From Chrysomallon squamiferum (Eukaryota > Mollusca > Gastropoda > Neomphalida > Peltospiridae), in the NCBI GenBank assembly GCA_012295275.1, contig CM022679.1, forward strand, positions 25,588,407 to 25,652,406: a stretch of DNA of 64,000 nucleotides. The letters run 5' to 3'. The notes beneath the pieces are model-generated. The model made no database searches. It worked only from the letters and a program-made list of their open reading frames with translations, and was not told the DNA's origin. The position numbers were made by a program, and so were the translations under genes. Positions 47,676 through 59,665 of the stretch are shown here, in pieces. Positions within the stretch are counted from its first letter, which is position 1, and the number at the start of each line of letters is the position of its first letter.

Positions 47676-49274
47676 ATTTTGTTTTGTGACATCTATTGTT
47701 CATTATCAAATAGGGTATTGACAAAGATGTTAAAGTTTTTATTCATATTTTATGTGATATTAAATTTCACAGTTTTAGCAAAGTCATTATTGTTTAGATT
47801 TTAAACTGATTTAAAAAAATTAAAAATAAAACAATTAATTTTTTCCAAAGATATAAATTGTATCTCAGAAACTAATAACTTTAAAATGTCTGTAAATACA
47901 AATTCTTCAGTTAGAGATCATTAGAACACATTGATACTTCTTCTCTTGAATATTTTGTCATTGTTTGTTGAGAACTGTTCCTCAGAAATGTTATCGAGCC
48001 CTCAAAAAAGAAAAGAAAAAAGAAAAGAAAAATCATCATAATACTTCAAATTACGATATTTAAAAACTTTTAATTATTTTTGTATGACTTTGGGTCAAAG
48101 GTCAGAATTGCTCAAAGTCATGATTACGTGACAGCACAGTTATAAACTACTGATAAAATTAACTTTAATATTTAAAATATTACTGTCTTTGACCAACACA
48201 ATGAGTTCTTAAAATGAGGTTTACGGAAAAAAAAAAAAAATAATAAATAAATAAATAAATAAATTTGCAGTTGATTTTTTTATTTTATATTTATTTTTTT
48301 CTTTGTTTTAACTACGATTTCTGTTATGTACATCATTATTCTGGTAAATACGTTTAAAAATGCTTTAGACGATATATTATTTTATATTTATAACCTTTTA
48401 CCATTACTATTGTTTCTGTTATGAACCCAGTCATTGATATAAGAATGTTCGCGGGATAAAAATATTCAAAATATTTTTTATTTCATATCTATACCTTTTC
48501 TTTTAATGGTTTTTGTTATTAACACAAATCAGAGATTGTAAAAAAAAAAAAAAAAAAATAAAAATAAACATTTATTTAACCCAGCATTATCCATTAGCAT
48601 ATAAACAAATAACAACGTTAATAAGTCTAGATGCGTAATAATACAAAATTTAAAAAGTGTTGAAAAGATGAGTAATTCGGCACCACTCGTTTCCAACCAC
48701 TATCTCAGTGTAGGTTTTCTCTTATAACAGTTCAAAGCAATATGCTGCTTCTATTTCGGTAAAAACACCACAGGATTTTATTTCCACTACAATCAACTCG
48801 ACTCGCAAGCAGAACAACAACAACAAAAAAATCGTATGGGGTGCCCTATTTAGCAGCATCACTATGGAAACGGAACAAATGCAGAAGTCATCTAAGTGAT
48901 CTTACGAGATTCAAACATGGAAGGAGAACGTTGTTTTTTTCACTTCATGTTAGATAATAGAATATAATTTGTTATTCTTGTTCTTCTTCAGAAAATAGAA
49001 TGCATAAGAAATTTATGCTAGCGCTGTAGAAACTTCATTCTGCAGATCAGATTTTTACTCATCTGTATAAACAACGTTATCTCTCTGCATCCATGTTGTA
49101 CTCTTATAATAGATTAGTGGTGCTATTTTTAAACATCTCCACTTCTTTTTCGCACTGCGTCTGTTTCGCTTCCTCTGTCTCTTTCTCTCTTTCTCTCTGT
49201 CTTTCTATCTCTCTCTTTTTTATTATTAAATGTCAAATGGAATGGTTCAAATAAGTCCAATGAAAATGATAATG
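47676..49274. other. AT-rich DNA with one less AT-rich patch
   Basis: Poly(A) and AATA runs at 48226-48262 and 48540-48560. 48660-49100 has more balanced composition without a recognisable exon. A pyrimidine-rich CTCTTTCTCT run lies at 49160-49220. Confidence 0.45.
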
Positions 49275-49570
49275 ACGTTTAAAAATTTACAAAATCTTTA
49301 CATAATCATGTTTGTGGTGTTAGATGTGATGTCATGCTAACTGTTAAAATATTAATATGTAAAACTTTGTTTTAAAATAATCTTTACATATTCAAGTTGT
49401 GATGTCATGGATGTGATGTCATGCTAATTGTTAAAACATAAAAACGTAAAACTTTGTTTAAAAAAAAAAAAAAAACTTTACATGTTCAAGTTTGTGATGT
49501 CATAGGATATGACATCATGCTAACTGTCAAACATCAATATAAAAGAATCTTGATAAATATTCAAGTTTTA
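49275..49570. repeat. ~106-bp tandem repeat carrying TGATGTCA motifs
   Basis: AATCTTTACATAATCATG, AATCTTTACATATTCAAG and AACTTTACATGTTCAAG start three copies. Each contains GTGATGTCATG and CATGCTAACTGTTAAAA. TGATGTCA (and TGACATCA once) occurs at least five times. Confidence 0.9.
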
Positions 49571-50109
49571 GCTCTTAATTTATGCACATTACAAACCCTT
49601 ATCACATACACTGCTATTAAAAGATTGTTACCATGCTCAGAACACAATGCCAAAGAAATGGTTTATCAGAAAACGTGCCTGTACTATTATTTATTTGCTT
49701 TATAAATCATGTTTACCAGTATCTTCTGTTTGTTGACAGTTTGGTTATCTGTATTTATCACCTGTGATACAGAAACAAAAGATCGAATGCTTGTTGTTGG
49801 TTCAGACTGTAAAATATTATCTTCAGGGTTGAGAAGTTCTTTATTTTCTCAGGCTGTTGGAATGTATGAAAACACTGAGATTTAAAAAAGAAAAAAAAAT
49901 CAGTTGATTTTATTACTGACTGACTTTAAGTGTGAAACATCAGAATGTCATTTAATAAATGATGTAAGATTAAAAAATCTTTTAATCAAACCTTAATCTA
50001 AATAATCAAACGTTTAATACGTCCAATACAAAATCTAGCAAGAAAACATTTATTTTATGAATCACAACTTTCAAAATTCATAAATAAATAAATAAATAAA
50101 AATTACAAG
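49571..50109. other. AT-rich unique DNA
   Basis: AATA run at about 50082-50101; nothing else was recognised. Confidence 0.4.
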
Positions 50110-50250
50110 CTTTTATCATCTAATCATGACACATTGGTTGTACTGGGAAACAGTTTAATTTTTTACACTGACAAAAATTGATCCTGTAACCCAGTAAACA
50201 GTGGGCAAGCAGCACTATAAGTATTGGCTTGAAGCCTGCACTGCAAGTTC
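50110..50250 (-). mobile_element. Degraded SINE head and body start
   Basis: The minus strand reads TTACAGGATCAATTTTTG (B-box-like) and AACTGTTTCCCAGTACAACC. The A-box side (TATAGTGCTGCTTG) is weak. Confidence 0.45.
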
Positions 50251-50589
50251 CCCATCTACTCGAGCAAGTGCAGTCGTTTCCGTCTAGGAATTCATTTATA
50301 GACTCTGGTAGGTAACTGTAACTGATTGCCTCATAGGTGGCTGCAGTCTGTTAGCATACCAGATAAGAGGAACACTGGCTCAGATACTGTGTTAGTTCTG
50401 AAGCAAGTTGTCATTTGGCTAGTTATTTTCTTCTGCTAATTTCATTTGGCACACCCAGCAGGAATAATATATTTATTAAATAATATCAAATATAATTTTT
50501 GTATATACACACACCCACAGCCATATGCATATGTATATGTCTGAGTAGGTTTGTATGTAGGTAGATAGGTAGGTATGTGTGTGTGTGTA

Positions 50590-50715
50590 CAGGATAGCAT
50601 AGTATAATATAGTATAGTACAGTATGGCATGGTATGGTATGGTATGGTATGGTATGGTAAGGTATGGAATAGTATAGTTTATTATAGAATAGCATAGTAT
50701 AGCTTAGCATAGCAC
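50590..50715. repeat. GTATG pentanucleotide repeat
   Basis: About eight GGTAT units at 50630-50665 sit within a looser AGTATA/AGCATA tract. Minus-strand Tyr/His/Thr frames come from it. Confidence 0.92.
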
Positions 50716-51164
50716 AGAAGTATAATATATAGATATAGTAATAAAAAGTCTAATAATATTCTTTATACCTCATAGTCATTATTGTTTTGTGGTGACCTAT
50801 GGTTGCTCATATCTGAGTATGACAGTAAAATAATAATGTTTCAGAACATCTGAAGGCTGCCATTTTACCACTTTACAACTGAAGTCATGATGTGATAATC
50901 ACATATAATTATAGGTGTATTTTTCTTATGCTAGAGGAAGCTTTGGAGCAAAGTGAGCTATCCTGTATGCACTGAAACTATGAAAATCATGGTGGAGCTC
51001 AGATACTATTAATTTGTACTGTTTCTTGTTTACTTCATCATTGCTTACAATAGGTGAAAAACACGAATAAAACAAAACTTGTAGATTATAAGAATATGTT
51101 TAGGGGGTTTCTTCAACCTTCCAAAGGTATACTTTAATATATCATGATGCATTTATCTCTACCG
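50716..51164. other. AT-rich unique DNA
   Basis: Nothing was recognised. Confidence 0.4.
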
Positions 51165-51440
51165 TCAATTCTATAACAAAAAATAAATTCAGTAATAAAT
51201 GATTTAAAAGAGTATCCAAATGTTATCATGCATGTGTCAATTCTCAGATAAAAATAAATTAAGAAATGTAATTATGACTGAAAGGAGTATCCAAATATTA
51301 TCATTATCATTATATGTATCACATAATTATGTCAGTTCTGTGATAAAAATAAATTAAGAAATGTTTTGTTAAAAAGAGGATTCTAGAATGATCATACATG
51401 TATCTGATACGTCAGTTCTTGATAAGAATAAAGAAATATG
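51165..51440. repeat. Degenerate ~80-105-bp tandem repeat, 3 copies
   Basis: GATAAAAATAAATTAAGAAA (twice) and its variants are followed by GAGTATCCAAATGTTATCAT / GAGTATCCAAATATTATCAT and GTCA(A/G)TTCT. The copies are diverged. Confidence 0.8.
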
Positions 51441-51977
51441 GCTGAAAAGAGAAACCAAACTTGAATAAGTTGTTAAACACTTTAATTTATATGCAGAAGA
51501 GAACATGTTACTGATAAAAAATATGTATATAATAATAATATATATATATACAGAAACCAATGATACATGGCTGAAATATGAAAATCCATGGAGTGTGTGG
51601 TCTTGCTTGTTGTGTTTAAAGGCTATACAATATCCACTGGTACTGTTAAAGCAAAATGTGGTAGTGTTACTTTGAAAACTTTACAACACATTCTTTATGT
51701 TGGGATACAAACTATATTATGGCTACCACGAAATGTAAACCAAGATGTGCAGTCTCAATCTAGGAATCGCAGGTGAATTTTCTGGTTGATTAATTCTGAG
51801 GGTGATTAACCCTTTAGAGAATCTGTGACTTCCAAACAGTTGTGAGTAACCAGGAACACGTGTGAGTCTGTTTCAGTGTGGAGTAAGAAGTGGTGAATAA
51901 TTCAGAAACATTTTCTAACTGCAGCAATGTTGTGATAAAGAGATACAGACGCACGTTTTTATTCATTTAATAAAACA
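51441..51977. other. Unique AT-rich DNA
   Basis: Contains an (AT)n at about 51538-51550. A 62-codon + strand frame at 51588 shows no feature worth calling. Confidence 0.4.
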
Positions 51978-52240
51978 GTCTTGGTTTCTGATCTAGCAAA
52001 ATGGCAGTGGTCTAGGTTTACCTAAATGGTCTGATTTTGGTTTAGCAATGTGGCAAGGTTTTTGATTTTTTAAATATGAAATGGTCTAGGTTTTGGAAAA
52101 CATGGTCATGGTTTTGATGTAGGAAAATTACTGAGTTTTGATTTTAGAAAATGGTCAAAGTTAAGCAAATCTGCAAATGTCTGATATTAAAAAATGCCAG
52201 TGATCTAAGTTTAGCTAAATGGTCATGGTATTAATTATTC
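51978..52240. repeat. Degenerate ~35-bp tandem repeat
   Basis: AAATGGTC, TCTAGGTTTA and GGTTTTGATTTAG variants recur about seven times (AAATGGCAGTGGTCTAGG, AAATGGTCTAGGTTTTGG, AAATGGTCAAAGTTAAGC). Confidence 0.75.
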
Positions 52241-52714
52241 AAAGTAGACTTGTATGTAGCATAATTTTAATTGGGGTCATACAGATTTGATTTTGCATGT
52301 ACAGCTGAGTTTATCTGGTTAAAAATTGTAAAGTAACTGCCTGCTTACACATTTCTCTGTTTAAAATGTAATAAAAGGCATAGATTATTGACACTTTAAA
52401 CAACTAGTTAGGAAAAATTATCCCAAAACCAGTTAAAAAACATAATAAAATAATATTTTTTATAAATGTAATTTAAAAAAAAAAAAAAAACCATTGTTGT
52501 TTGTCATTTAAGATTTTAGATATAAAAATTGGTGAAAACAAAACAGAAACACTTTATAGACTTTTGATGAAAGTTAAACCTCCATCAACCTGCCTGGATG
52601 ATGTTTTTTACATATTACTTTAACAGAGATTTTATTTTTCTAAAATTAATTCAGCTTGTAACACAAACATAATTAAAATTATATAGATGGTTTTGATATC
52701 CATTTGATGGCAGA
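52241..52714. other. AT-rich unique DNA
   Basis: A-run at about 52471-52490; nothing was recognised. Confidence 0.4.
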
Positions 52715-52815
52715 TTTTATTTATTTATTTATTTATTTATTTTATTTTATTTTATTTTATTTTATTTTATTTTATTTATTTATTTATTTATTTATTTATT
52801 TTATTTTATTTTATA
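52715..52815. repeat. TTTA / TTTTA alternating microsatellite
   Basis: (ATTT)n, then (ATTTT)n, then (ATTT)n, then (ATTTT)n: four- and five-base units switch back and forth within 100 bases. Confidence 0.96.
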
Positions 52816-52879
52816 TTTTTCTGTTTACCAGGTTGGACTGCACCAGGGGATAGTCAGGAAACAACTACTGGTTTGATTG

Positions 52880-53155
52880 GGAAATGTACAAATTTACAGG
52901 TGAGCAAGTCATGTGTTGTATACCTTTTCTATTTTTGTACAAAGTTATAGGTGAGTAAGTCATGTGATGCATACCTTTTATATATATATATATGTACACA
53001 GTTACAGGTGAGCAAGTCATTTGAAAAGTCACTGTTTGTGTACAATGTTACAGATAAGTAACTCATGTCATGTGTACCTTTTCTATCTATGTACAAACAG
53101 TGACTTACATTAAGTAAGTCATGTAATATATACCTTTTCTATTTACAGATGAGTA
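52880..53155. repeat. ~65-bp tandem repeat containing CAGGTGAG-like motifs
   Basis: TTACAGGTGAGCAAGTCATG, TTATAGGTGAGTAAGTCATG, TTACAGGTGAGCAAGTCATT and TTACAGATAAGTAACTCATG occur at regular spacing with ATACCTTTTCTAT between them. The repeated CAG|GTGAG and AG|GTGAGTAAGT match splice donors. Confidence 0.92.
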
Positions 53156-54330
53156 AATAAGTGATTTAAAACATGCCCTACTGTTATAAAATTTAAAACC
53201 TGCTGTTTAGATAATGTGTGATATAAAAGTGTTTTATATGTCTTCAAAGTGATGGTTTAGTCAATTACTGTTTTCAAAACAACTTAAAAACCTTGAAAAC
53301 CAGATTATTAATGTCTAAATTCTTGCCATTTTTAAGTGTTTCCTTTTCTGTTTTCTGTTATTTCTCTTATTACAGTACTTTTTCTACTTCTTTGTCTACA
53401 TTATTTCATTTTTTTTCTTCATTTGCTAAATATTTTTTCTTTTTTACTACTATTCTTTTTGTTCATCTAGATCTACGTTATATTCTTCTACTTTCATAAT
53501 CTTGTATACTTTTTGTACTTCTATTTCTTATACTTAATTTTCTTCTTCTAATTTTGTTTAGTCTTTTACTCTTTTTTTACTTTTTTAGTTTTTTTATTTC
53601 AATCTATCCTATTATTATTATTATTATTAACTAAACAAAAACAAGAAAAGATCAACAAAAAAACCCAACAACAAAGCAAAACCAGACACAAATGCACATC
53701 TATCACCGATGATGAATCATGGGAATTGTCCTCCTGACCACACCCCTCAGTGGAAATGCTGGATCAACAATGACAATAAACAAGTTATTCCCATTCCATA
53801 AATAAGGTCACAGTTGATAACACATATTCAATTATCCCTACATTCTTCTGTAACAGCTTATTTTATCAATCATGTCACGAACAAGAAAGCTATAGAGAAA
53901 CAAAGCATACATCACAGTGCTGCCATTTTGAACAGAATTTTAAGTCAGTGCTTCCATTTTGAACTGAACTGTAAGGGTCAAAAGATTATCATAATTGCAT
54001 CAGTTAAAGTAGTTATTATAGATGTCATCATCATTGGTTTAGTGCGGTCATTTGAGTTGAAGTAATTGTTACAGATACTACTATCATTAGTTTTAATGTG
54101 GTCACTTTGAGGTTGTCTGGCATTTTAAATAGTAATAATGTTTATTGCCACTGTAAGTGTTGTAGTTGTATTGCTATTAAGTAATTGTGAATATTAAAGT
54201 TTCTGTTAAAAGGTAATGATGAAATTAACATAATAATCAGCAGTATCATCACCATCACCATCCTTGATGAAGTAATAAATATTGTCATTATGAGATTAGT
54301 TTTATCTTTAAGGTCTTTCAGAATTTGAAA
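53156..54330. other. Pyrimidine-rich then unique AT-rich DNA
   Basis: 53300-53580 is T/C-rich (TTCTACTTC, CTTTTT). 53660-53810 has higher GC. Repeated GCCATTTTGAAC.GAATTTTAAG.TCAGTG pieces at about 53920-53975 suggest a small duplication. No gene was recognised. Confidence 0.45.
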
Positions 54331-54391
<61 letters not shown>

Positions 54392-54470
54392 GTAATTAAT
54401 AATAATGTAAAATTAAATAGCAATAACCACAATAACAAAAGCAGCAACAACAATAGCTGCAACAATAATA

Positions 54471-54515
<45 letters not shown>

Positions 54516-54525
54516 GCAAACAACC

Positions 54526-54590
<65 letters not shown>

Positions 54591-54622
54591 AAGAAGAAGA
54601 ATAACAACAACAACAACAACAT
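54331..54622. repeat. Multiple trinucleotide arrays (AAT, AAC, AAG)
   Basis: (AAT)n at about 54331-54391, 54465-54513 and 54525-54563, followed by (AAG)n at about 54561-54601 and (AAC)n to 54620. The long minus-strand frame is Leu, Tyr, Ser, Phe and Ile homopolymers. Confidence 0.97.
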
Positions 54623-55216
54623 TTGATACTATGAATCAATGTGTTTCATTTAGTTTATAGAAGTTTATAAAAAGTGATAGTTTATACTGTATTTGTCAGT
54701 ACATACAAATAAAGGTTTCAAGGATTATTTTTTTTAATTCTTCTTCTCCGTTTTCTAAATATCTAATCTGTTAAGAAGCACAAGCCTTAAATTCCAATGA
54801 AATGATGTATCAGTTTCAAAATCTTTTTTCCTGAATTCTGAGTAACTTTATCCAAATGTATTCCATGATTTTTGATAACAATTTCAAAATACATTTTTTT
54901 TCATTTCTAAATACTTTTTTTTTTTTGTTTTTACATTTCTTTATTTAGCATCAACCCACTGCTAAATTCTCTGATTTTTTTTTTTGATTTTTAAATAAAG
55001 ATTATAGTTCAGACTTGAAAAACACTGATTCAAAAGTTTCTCTGTGGAATTTTGATATTTTCTCCAGTTCTGAAATGTGTTCTATTTCTGCTCTCTACTT
55101 GTTTATGTAGATGAGTAATTACTGAACTTATTTCACTGGAGAGTTACACTAAGGGCCATTATCTTGTTGACACACCAGCATATAAGCTGGCATTATCACT
55201 TTTGTTTTTGACAATT
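54623..55216. other. AT-rich unique DNA
   Basis: Poly(T) runs at 54892, 54918 and 54975; nothing was recognised. Confidence 0.45.
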
Positions 55217-55254
55217 AGGTCAGCTGAGGTCGGGTCAGGGGAGATGGATGACCC
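55217..55254. promoter_or_regulatory. Cluster of nuclear-receptor-type half-sites
   Basis: AGGTCA (55217-55222), AGGTCG (55227-55232), GGGTCA (55232-55237) and inverted TGACCC (55249-55254) lie within 38 bases in an unusually GC-rich patch. The first two form a four-base-spaced direct repeat. This is motif-level evidence only. Confidence 0.3.
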
Positions 55255-55435
55255 TTGGTATTTGGGCTGGGACTGATTTGTTGTGTGTGGTGAAGAGTTT
55301 TTAGTTATGTAGGTCTTTTCCCAGGAAACTGACATACATTACATGACTTGTAAAAGTGCTTCTGCTTTTCTTTTTTTCTTGTCTGTGGAAAATAAACTTA
55401 TCTGACCCCTTGTTATATAGTGATAGAACATTCAC
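55255..55435. other. Unique spacer
   Basis: Nothing was recognised. Confidence 0.4.
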
Positions 55436-55620
55436 ACACACACACACACACACACACATCCATAAATGCACTTACTTAAACACTGACACATACAAGAAAC
55501 ACACCTATACTCATACAATAATAATTATTTTAACAGTGTATGTTTGTGTGTGTTCATGTATGTGCATATTTGTGTGTATGTGTGTCTGTGTGTGTGTTTG
55601 TGTGTGTGTGTGTGTCAGTG
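55436..55620. repeat. (CA)n ... (TG)n facing tracts
   Basis: (CA)n at about 55436-55459 with CA-rich continuation to 55515, and TG-rich 55540-55618. The two tracts are complementary and about 80 bases apart, so the region could form a hairpin. Confidence 0.9.
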
Positions 55621-57240
55621 GCACATACTACATCATAAAGAAAAAAAATGATGTCACACAACACAGATTATAATAAACAAAAATGGAAAATATTAAACAT
55701 AATTCATAGAGATATTAGTATATAGATATTAGTATGTATATCTATAATATGTAGATAATATGGTCTTGAAACAATCTTATAATCATAAAATAAATCTTTT
55801 AAAATATATAGAATCAATGTCAACAACATTTATATATCTTGTCATTTTTTCAAACTATTAAATTATTTACCTATCCCCTTTTTTTTTTTTTTTGAATTCA
55901 TCAGAATAAACATTAAGAGGTATCTAATCAGATAAATTATGAGAGAGTTGTAAAATAAAACGCAGTAATTTATATCACATACCTATGACTCAGTCTTTTC
56001 ACAACATTAACCAGAGCCGTATCATTAATGTGGAGAGATAATACAAAATGATTAATACAGGTAACTTGATACAGACAAACACAATCCCTCACATACTCTA
56101 ACTGACCATCCTCACAGCCCCAGTTTGATACTGACATCCTAGTTGTGTCTGGCTGCTGTCCAGAAATCTTATCTGAGGATTGTTGGTTACAAGATTTCTT
56201 TTCACACAGTGTATCCATTTTCTTATTTCCCATTCCAGACATATTTGTTTATCTAATTAATTGTTGTTATTTGTTTTCTGTGTCATTGTGAAGATTTTTT
56301 TTTGGGGGATTGTTTCTTCTTCGATGTGATCATGAATCAAATATTAATTTCAAGTCTTTTTTTAAAATTGTTTGATTCGTAATTCTATTTGTCTTATTAA
56401 GTGTATTAAGAGAAATATCACACACAACAACAACAAAAAAATAAAAAATGACAAACAAACAAACAAATAAATCAACACAGAAAACATAAAACCAGTAGGC
56501 TTTATTTTTTATGCTTGTATTAGTTTTTAAAAAAGTAATCAATATTTAAATAGACAAAAATATCTAAAAATTAATTTCTTTTTTTTTTTTTCATTTATTT
56601 TAACATCATTTTTTTTTTTTTTAAAATATTTTTATTGAAAACTAAACAGTCAAACATTTTTCATACATACTGACACACAGTTGAAATAAAAGTAAGTTAT
56701 ATGACTTTAACAAAAACACTGATCAATACTGAAATTAACACAAATATCTCACAATTTTATTATTATTTTTTTCATTTATTTTAATGTCTCATTTTCTTTT
56801 CTTTTTTAAAAATAATTTTCATTTAAAACAGAACAAACAATCAAACATGCATCACACACATCATCTTAGTTCAGAAACAGACAAAAAAAGAGCAAGTAAC
56901 TTTCTACCATAACCTCCTTGTTTCACCTTTAACAAACTGAACATCAAAGGCAACGTTACCTGACTGCTACAGGTAAACTCCAGGTGTGTGCCAATAACGT
57001 CAGTACACGAGTGCTCACCTGTGATTATCAGAACAAAGGTATTTAGAGATACTGGTGAGGATTATGTAGAAAAATATGCGGATGAAGCCGACTGCCGAGA
57101 CGTTGTGATTGAGTGCTGTTGTTTACACGGTGACACCTCGCCGTTGTGGCTGTTTGTTTGTGTCACACTTGAGATAACAAACAATAACGATGAGGTAATG
57201 TACACAGTTGTTGTGTGCACATTCTCTTTTCACTGGGATG
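55621..57240. other. AT-rich DNA with two less AT-rich patches
   Basis: 56070-56235 and 56950-57240 have balanced composition. The second holds CAATAACGTCAG and several open + strand codons up to the following repeat, but no clear exon boundaries. Poly(T) runs lie at 55879, 56578 and 56611. Confidence 0.4.
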
Positions 57241-57249
57241 TTTTCTGTT

Positions 57250-57351
57250 TACTGCTGGTATATATTACTGTTACTGTTATTATTGATATTGTTATTATTA
57301 TTGTTTTTGTTATTATTATTATTGTTATTATTACTGTTATTGTTATTATTA

Positions 57352-57398
<47 letters not shown>

Positions 57399-57430
57399 GT
57401 TGTTATTATTGTTATTATTATTGCCTATTA
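57250..57430. repeat. (ATT/GTT)n trinucleotide repeat
   Basis: ATT units with GTT and ACT interruptions, purest at about 57350-57400. It extends two overlapping + strand frames into Ile/Val or Leu runs. Confidence 0.95.
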
Positions 57431-57539
57431 TTGGAATATCTTTTGGTTTATTCTCAGATTTAAGGTATGTATTGTATTAGTTAAAATAAATAAGTAAATC
57501 AAATTTTAATTTGAATAATGAGTATTTATAGATAATATA

Positions 57540-57646
57540 GATATATGTATGCATACACACACATGCATAAACATACATGCATATACCAACAGACATGTAT
57601 ACATATATATTTACTCTGTATGGATATATAATATATACAATCACAT

Positions 57647-57680
<34 letters not shown>

Positions 57681-57890
57681 AAGCACACATACACAGCAAC
57701 ACACAAACATACTTATACACACACACTCAGAACTTGCTCACATACATACACACACTTACACATTTGCACTCATATACACACACAACAACTCACATACCAC
57801 ACAAACACACACAAATACACATTTGCACACACACATACACACACATGTGCACACACAAACACATATAAACAAACATACACACATTAAAAT
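57540..57890. repeat. CA/TA-rich low-complexity block
   Basis: ATACA and ATGCATA units, an (AT)n at about 57650-57680, then CACACA/ACTCAC to 57885. All frames across it are repeat-derived. Confidence 0.92.
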
Positions 57891-58839
57891 TATATTTCAC
57901 ACAGCTTACAGCACAGCAGCAACATGTAGTCAGTTAATTGATATAACAGATATCTCTGTCTGATACCTGTTGGTAACGAGAAGGTTTCACAAAAATACCT
58001 CACAGCTTGTCAGCATAATTAGCAGAAAAATGATCAGCAGTCTTTGATGTTTGCTCCAAAATAGTACATTTTGTAAGAAAAGCCCTCGGTTGCCCATCAG
58101 TCTGGCAGTCCATGCACAGCGCAAACTTCATCTCCAGAAATGTTGATGAGTTCTGCACATTTTGCCTGAGTGCTTGAGTGACAAGTCCGCTTGTATTATG
58201 ATGAATTGCATGTTTACACAGAAAAAAAAAAAAAAAAAAAAGTTTTTTGCCTAGAAGTTAGAACTGGAAAAAAAAAAAAAAATAAAAAATTGAAGGTATT
58301 TGCTATATCATCAGTGGTTTCCAGGCAGAAATATCACTGCTGTGTGCACACATGAAACTACTTGTGTGGTTTGGCTCAGGTGTTTGTTGTGTTTAATAAT
58401 GTTTTTTTTTTTTTTTTTTTTTTATGACTCATACTGTTGTGTGCTGTTTCTTCCATTAATTAATTAATTTTGTTTTTCACTGTGGCTGCTATAATATATT
58501 TCTTAGATTAATAAAAAAAAAAGTTTTTTTTTTATTTTTTTTTTTTACTGCTTAAGATTTAAAAAAAATATATTGTTCAACTCTTTGACTTACTCATTAG
58601 TGCACTTTTAGTAGCTGAAAATCTTGTAAACAGTTTGAGACTATTTTTAATATTTCAGTTTATTAAAGTAATTTTTCCATGGTTTATTATCCTTTATATA
58701 TTAAGAAAGTAATAATGATAAAAAAATAATAAAAATAAAATGATGATAAATGAATGAATAATTAATTTAACTCTACAAAACACATTTAATATGAATGGTT
58801 AGAACTGATTTTTTTATTTGAATAATGATGATGTTAGAA
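57891..58839. other. Unique DNA then homopolymer-rich DNA
   Basis: 57990-58200 is of balanced composition, with no recognised exon. Poly(A) lies at 58221-58240 and 58268-58280, poly(T) at 58401-58423 and 58523-58545. Confidence 0.45.
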
Positions 58840-59035
58840 AGAAAAGACATGTTGCCATTATAAGGACTGTTTTTATTAACTGGTAGAAGGAGATCTGTTA
58901 TAATAAGCATCTTACAATCTAGGAGTTGAGGTTGGAATTGGATATCACTTCCAGTATATAACAATATTAACATCTGATCCATGACTGATATCATGCTGAG
59001 CAAATACTCTAACCAATGGACTAACAAAAGTTCAT
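58840..59035 (-). mobile_element. Degraded tRNA-derived SINE
   Basis: On the minus strand GTCCATTGGTTAGAGTATTT (A-box-like) is followed by CATGGATCAGATG (B-box-like) and GTGATATCCAATTCCAACCT. The 3' body is strongly diverged. Confidence 0.6.
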
Positions 59036-59524
59036 TCTCCAGGTTTTAGGTAATTAAATAAAACTTTGTCAAATCTATAAACAGTTCATCATAAAAAATA
59101 ATGATTCTATCTTTTTTGAAAATAATTATATTTCTACACACCTACCCCCTAATTGGGTTATTTCCTTAAGTATGGTTATTTTGCTTAGTCCCAGAAAACA
59201 TATTTATTACTGTGAGCTGAAGCATCAAGGTTATTTTGCAGACAGTAAACAGGACTGAAGTCATAGAAACAGGTGTTAAAGGGATGGGTGCAGCCATCTT
59301 AGCCTCATTCTGGCTGCCAATCCCACCAGTCATAATTGTGTGAAAATACTACAGGTTGCCTTCATCTTCTGACTTGGCACTGCCTCCAAGTGTTTTTACA
59401 TGTTGATTGTGCTCATTTTGCTGTATGGTAAAATCTGAGAAAAAACCCCCAACAAATAAAAAACGTTTATTTTACAGCAATACCTTTACTTTTATTTTTA
59501 ATGGTTATTACCTGTTAAGCTTTT
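59036..59524. other. Unique DNA
   Basis: 59220-59400 is less AT-rich with no recognised feature. Confidence 0.4.
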
Positions 59525-59665
59525 TTGTTTGTGTGTGTATAGGCCTATATATTTGTGTCTGTGTGTGTGAGTGTGAATGTGAGTTGAGTGAGTGTGAATA
59601 AGTGTTTGTGTGTGTGTTCACATGTGTATGTGTGTGCATTGTGACTGAGTGTGTGTGCATAATGT
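59525..59665. repeat. TG / GAGTG-rich tract
   Basis: TGTGTGTGAG and GAGTGTGAATG units. Confidence 0.85.

Noticed and set aside
54142-54639. 165-codon minus-strand frame
   Set aside because: It is built from AAT, AAG and AAC arrays read as Leu, Tyr, Ser, Phe and Ile homopolymers.
56988-57497. 169-codon + strand frame
   Set aside because: The second half is an (ATT)n array read as Ile/Val. The first half is kept only as a composition patch because no exon boundary or motif supports it.
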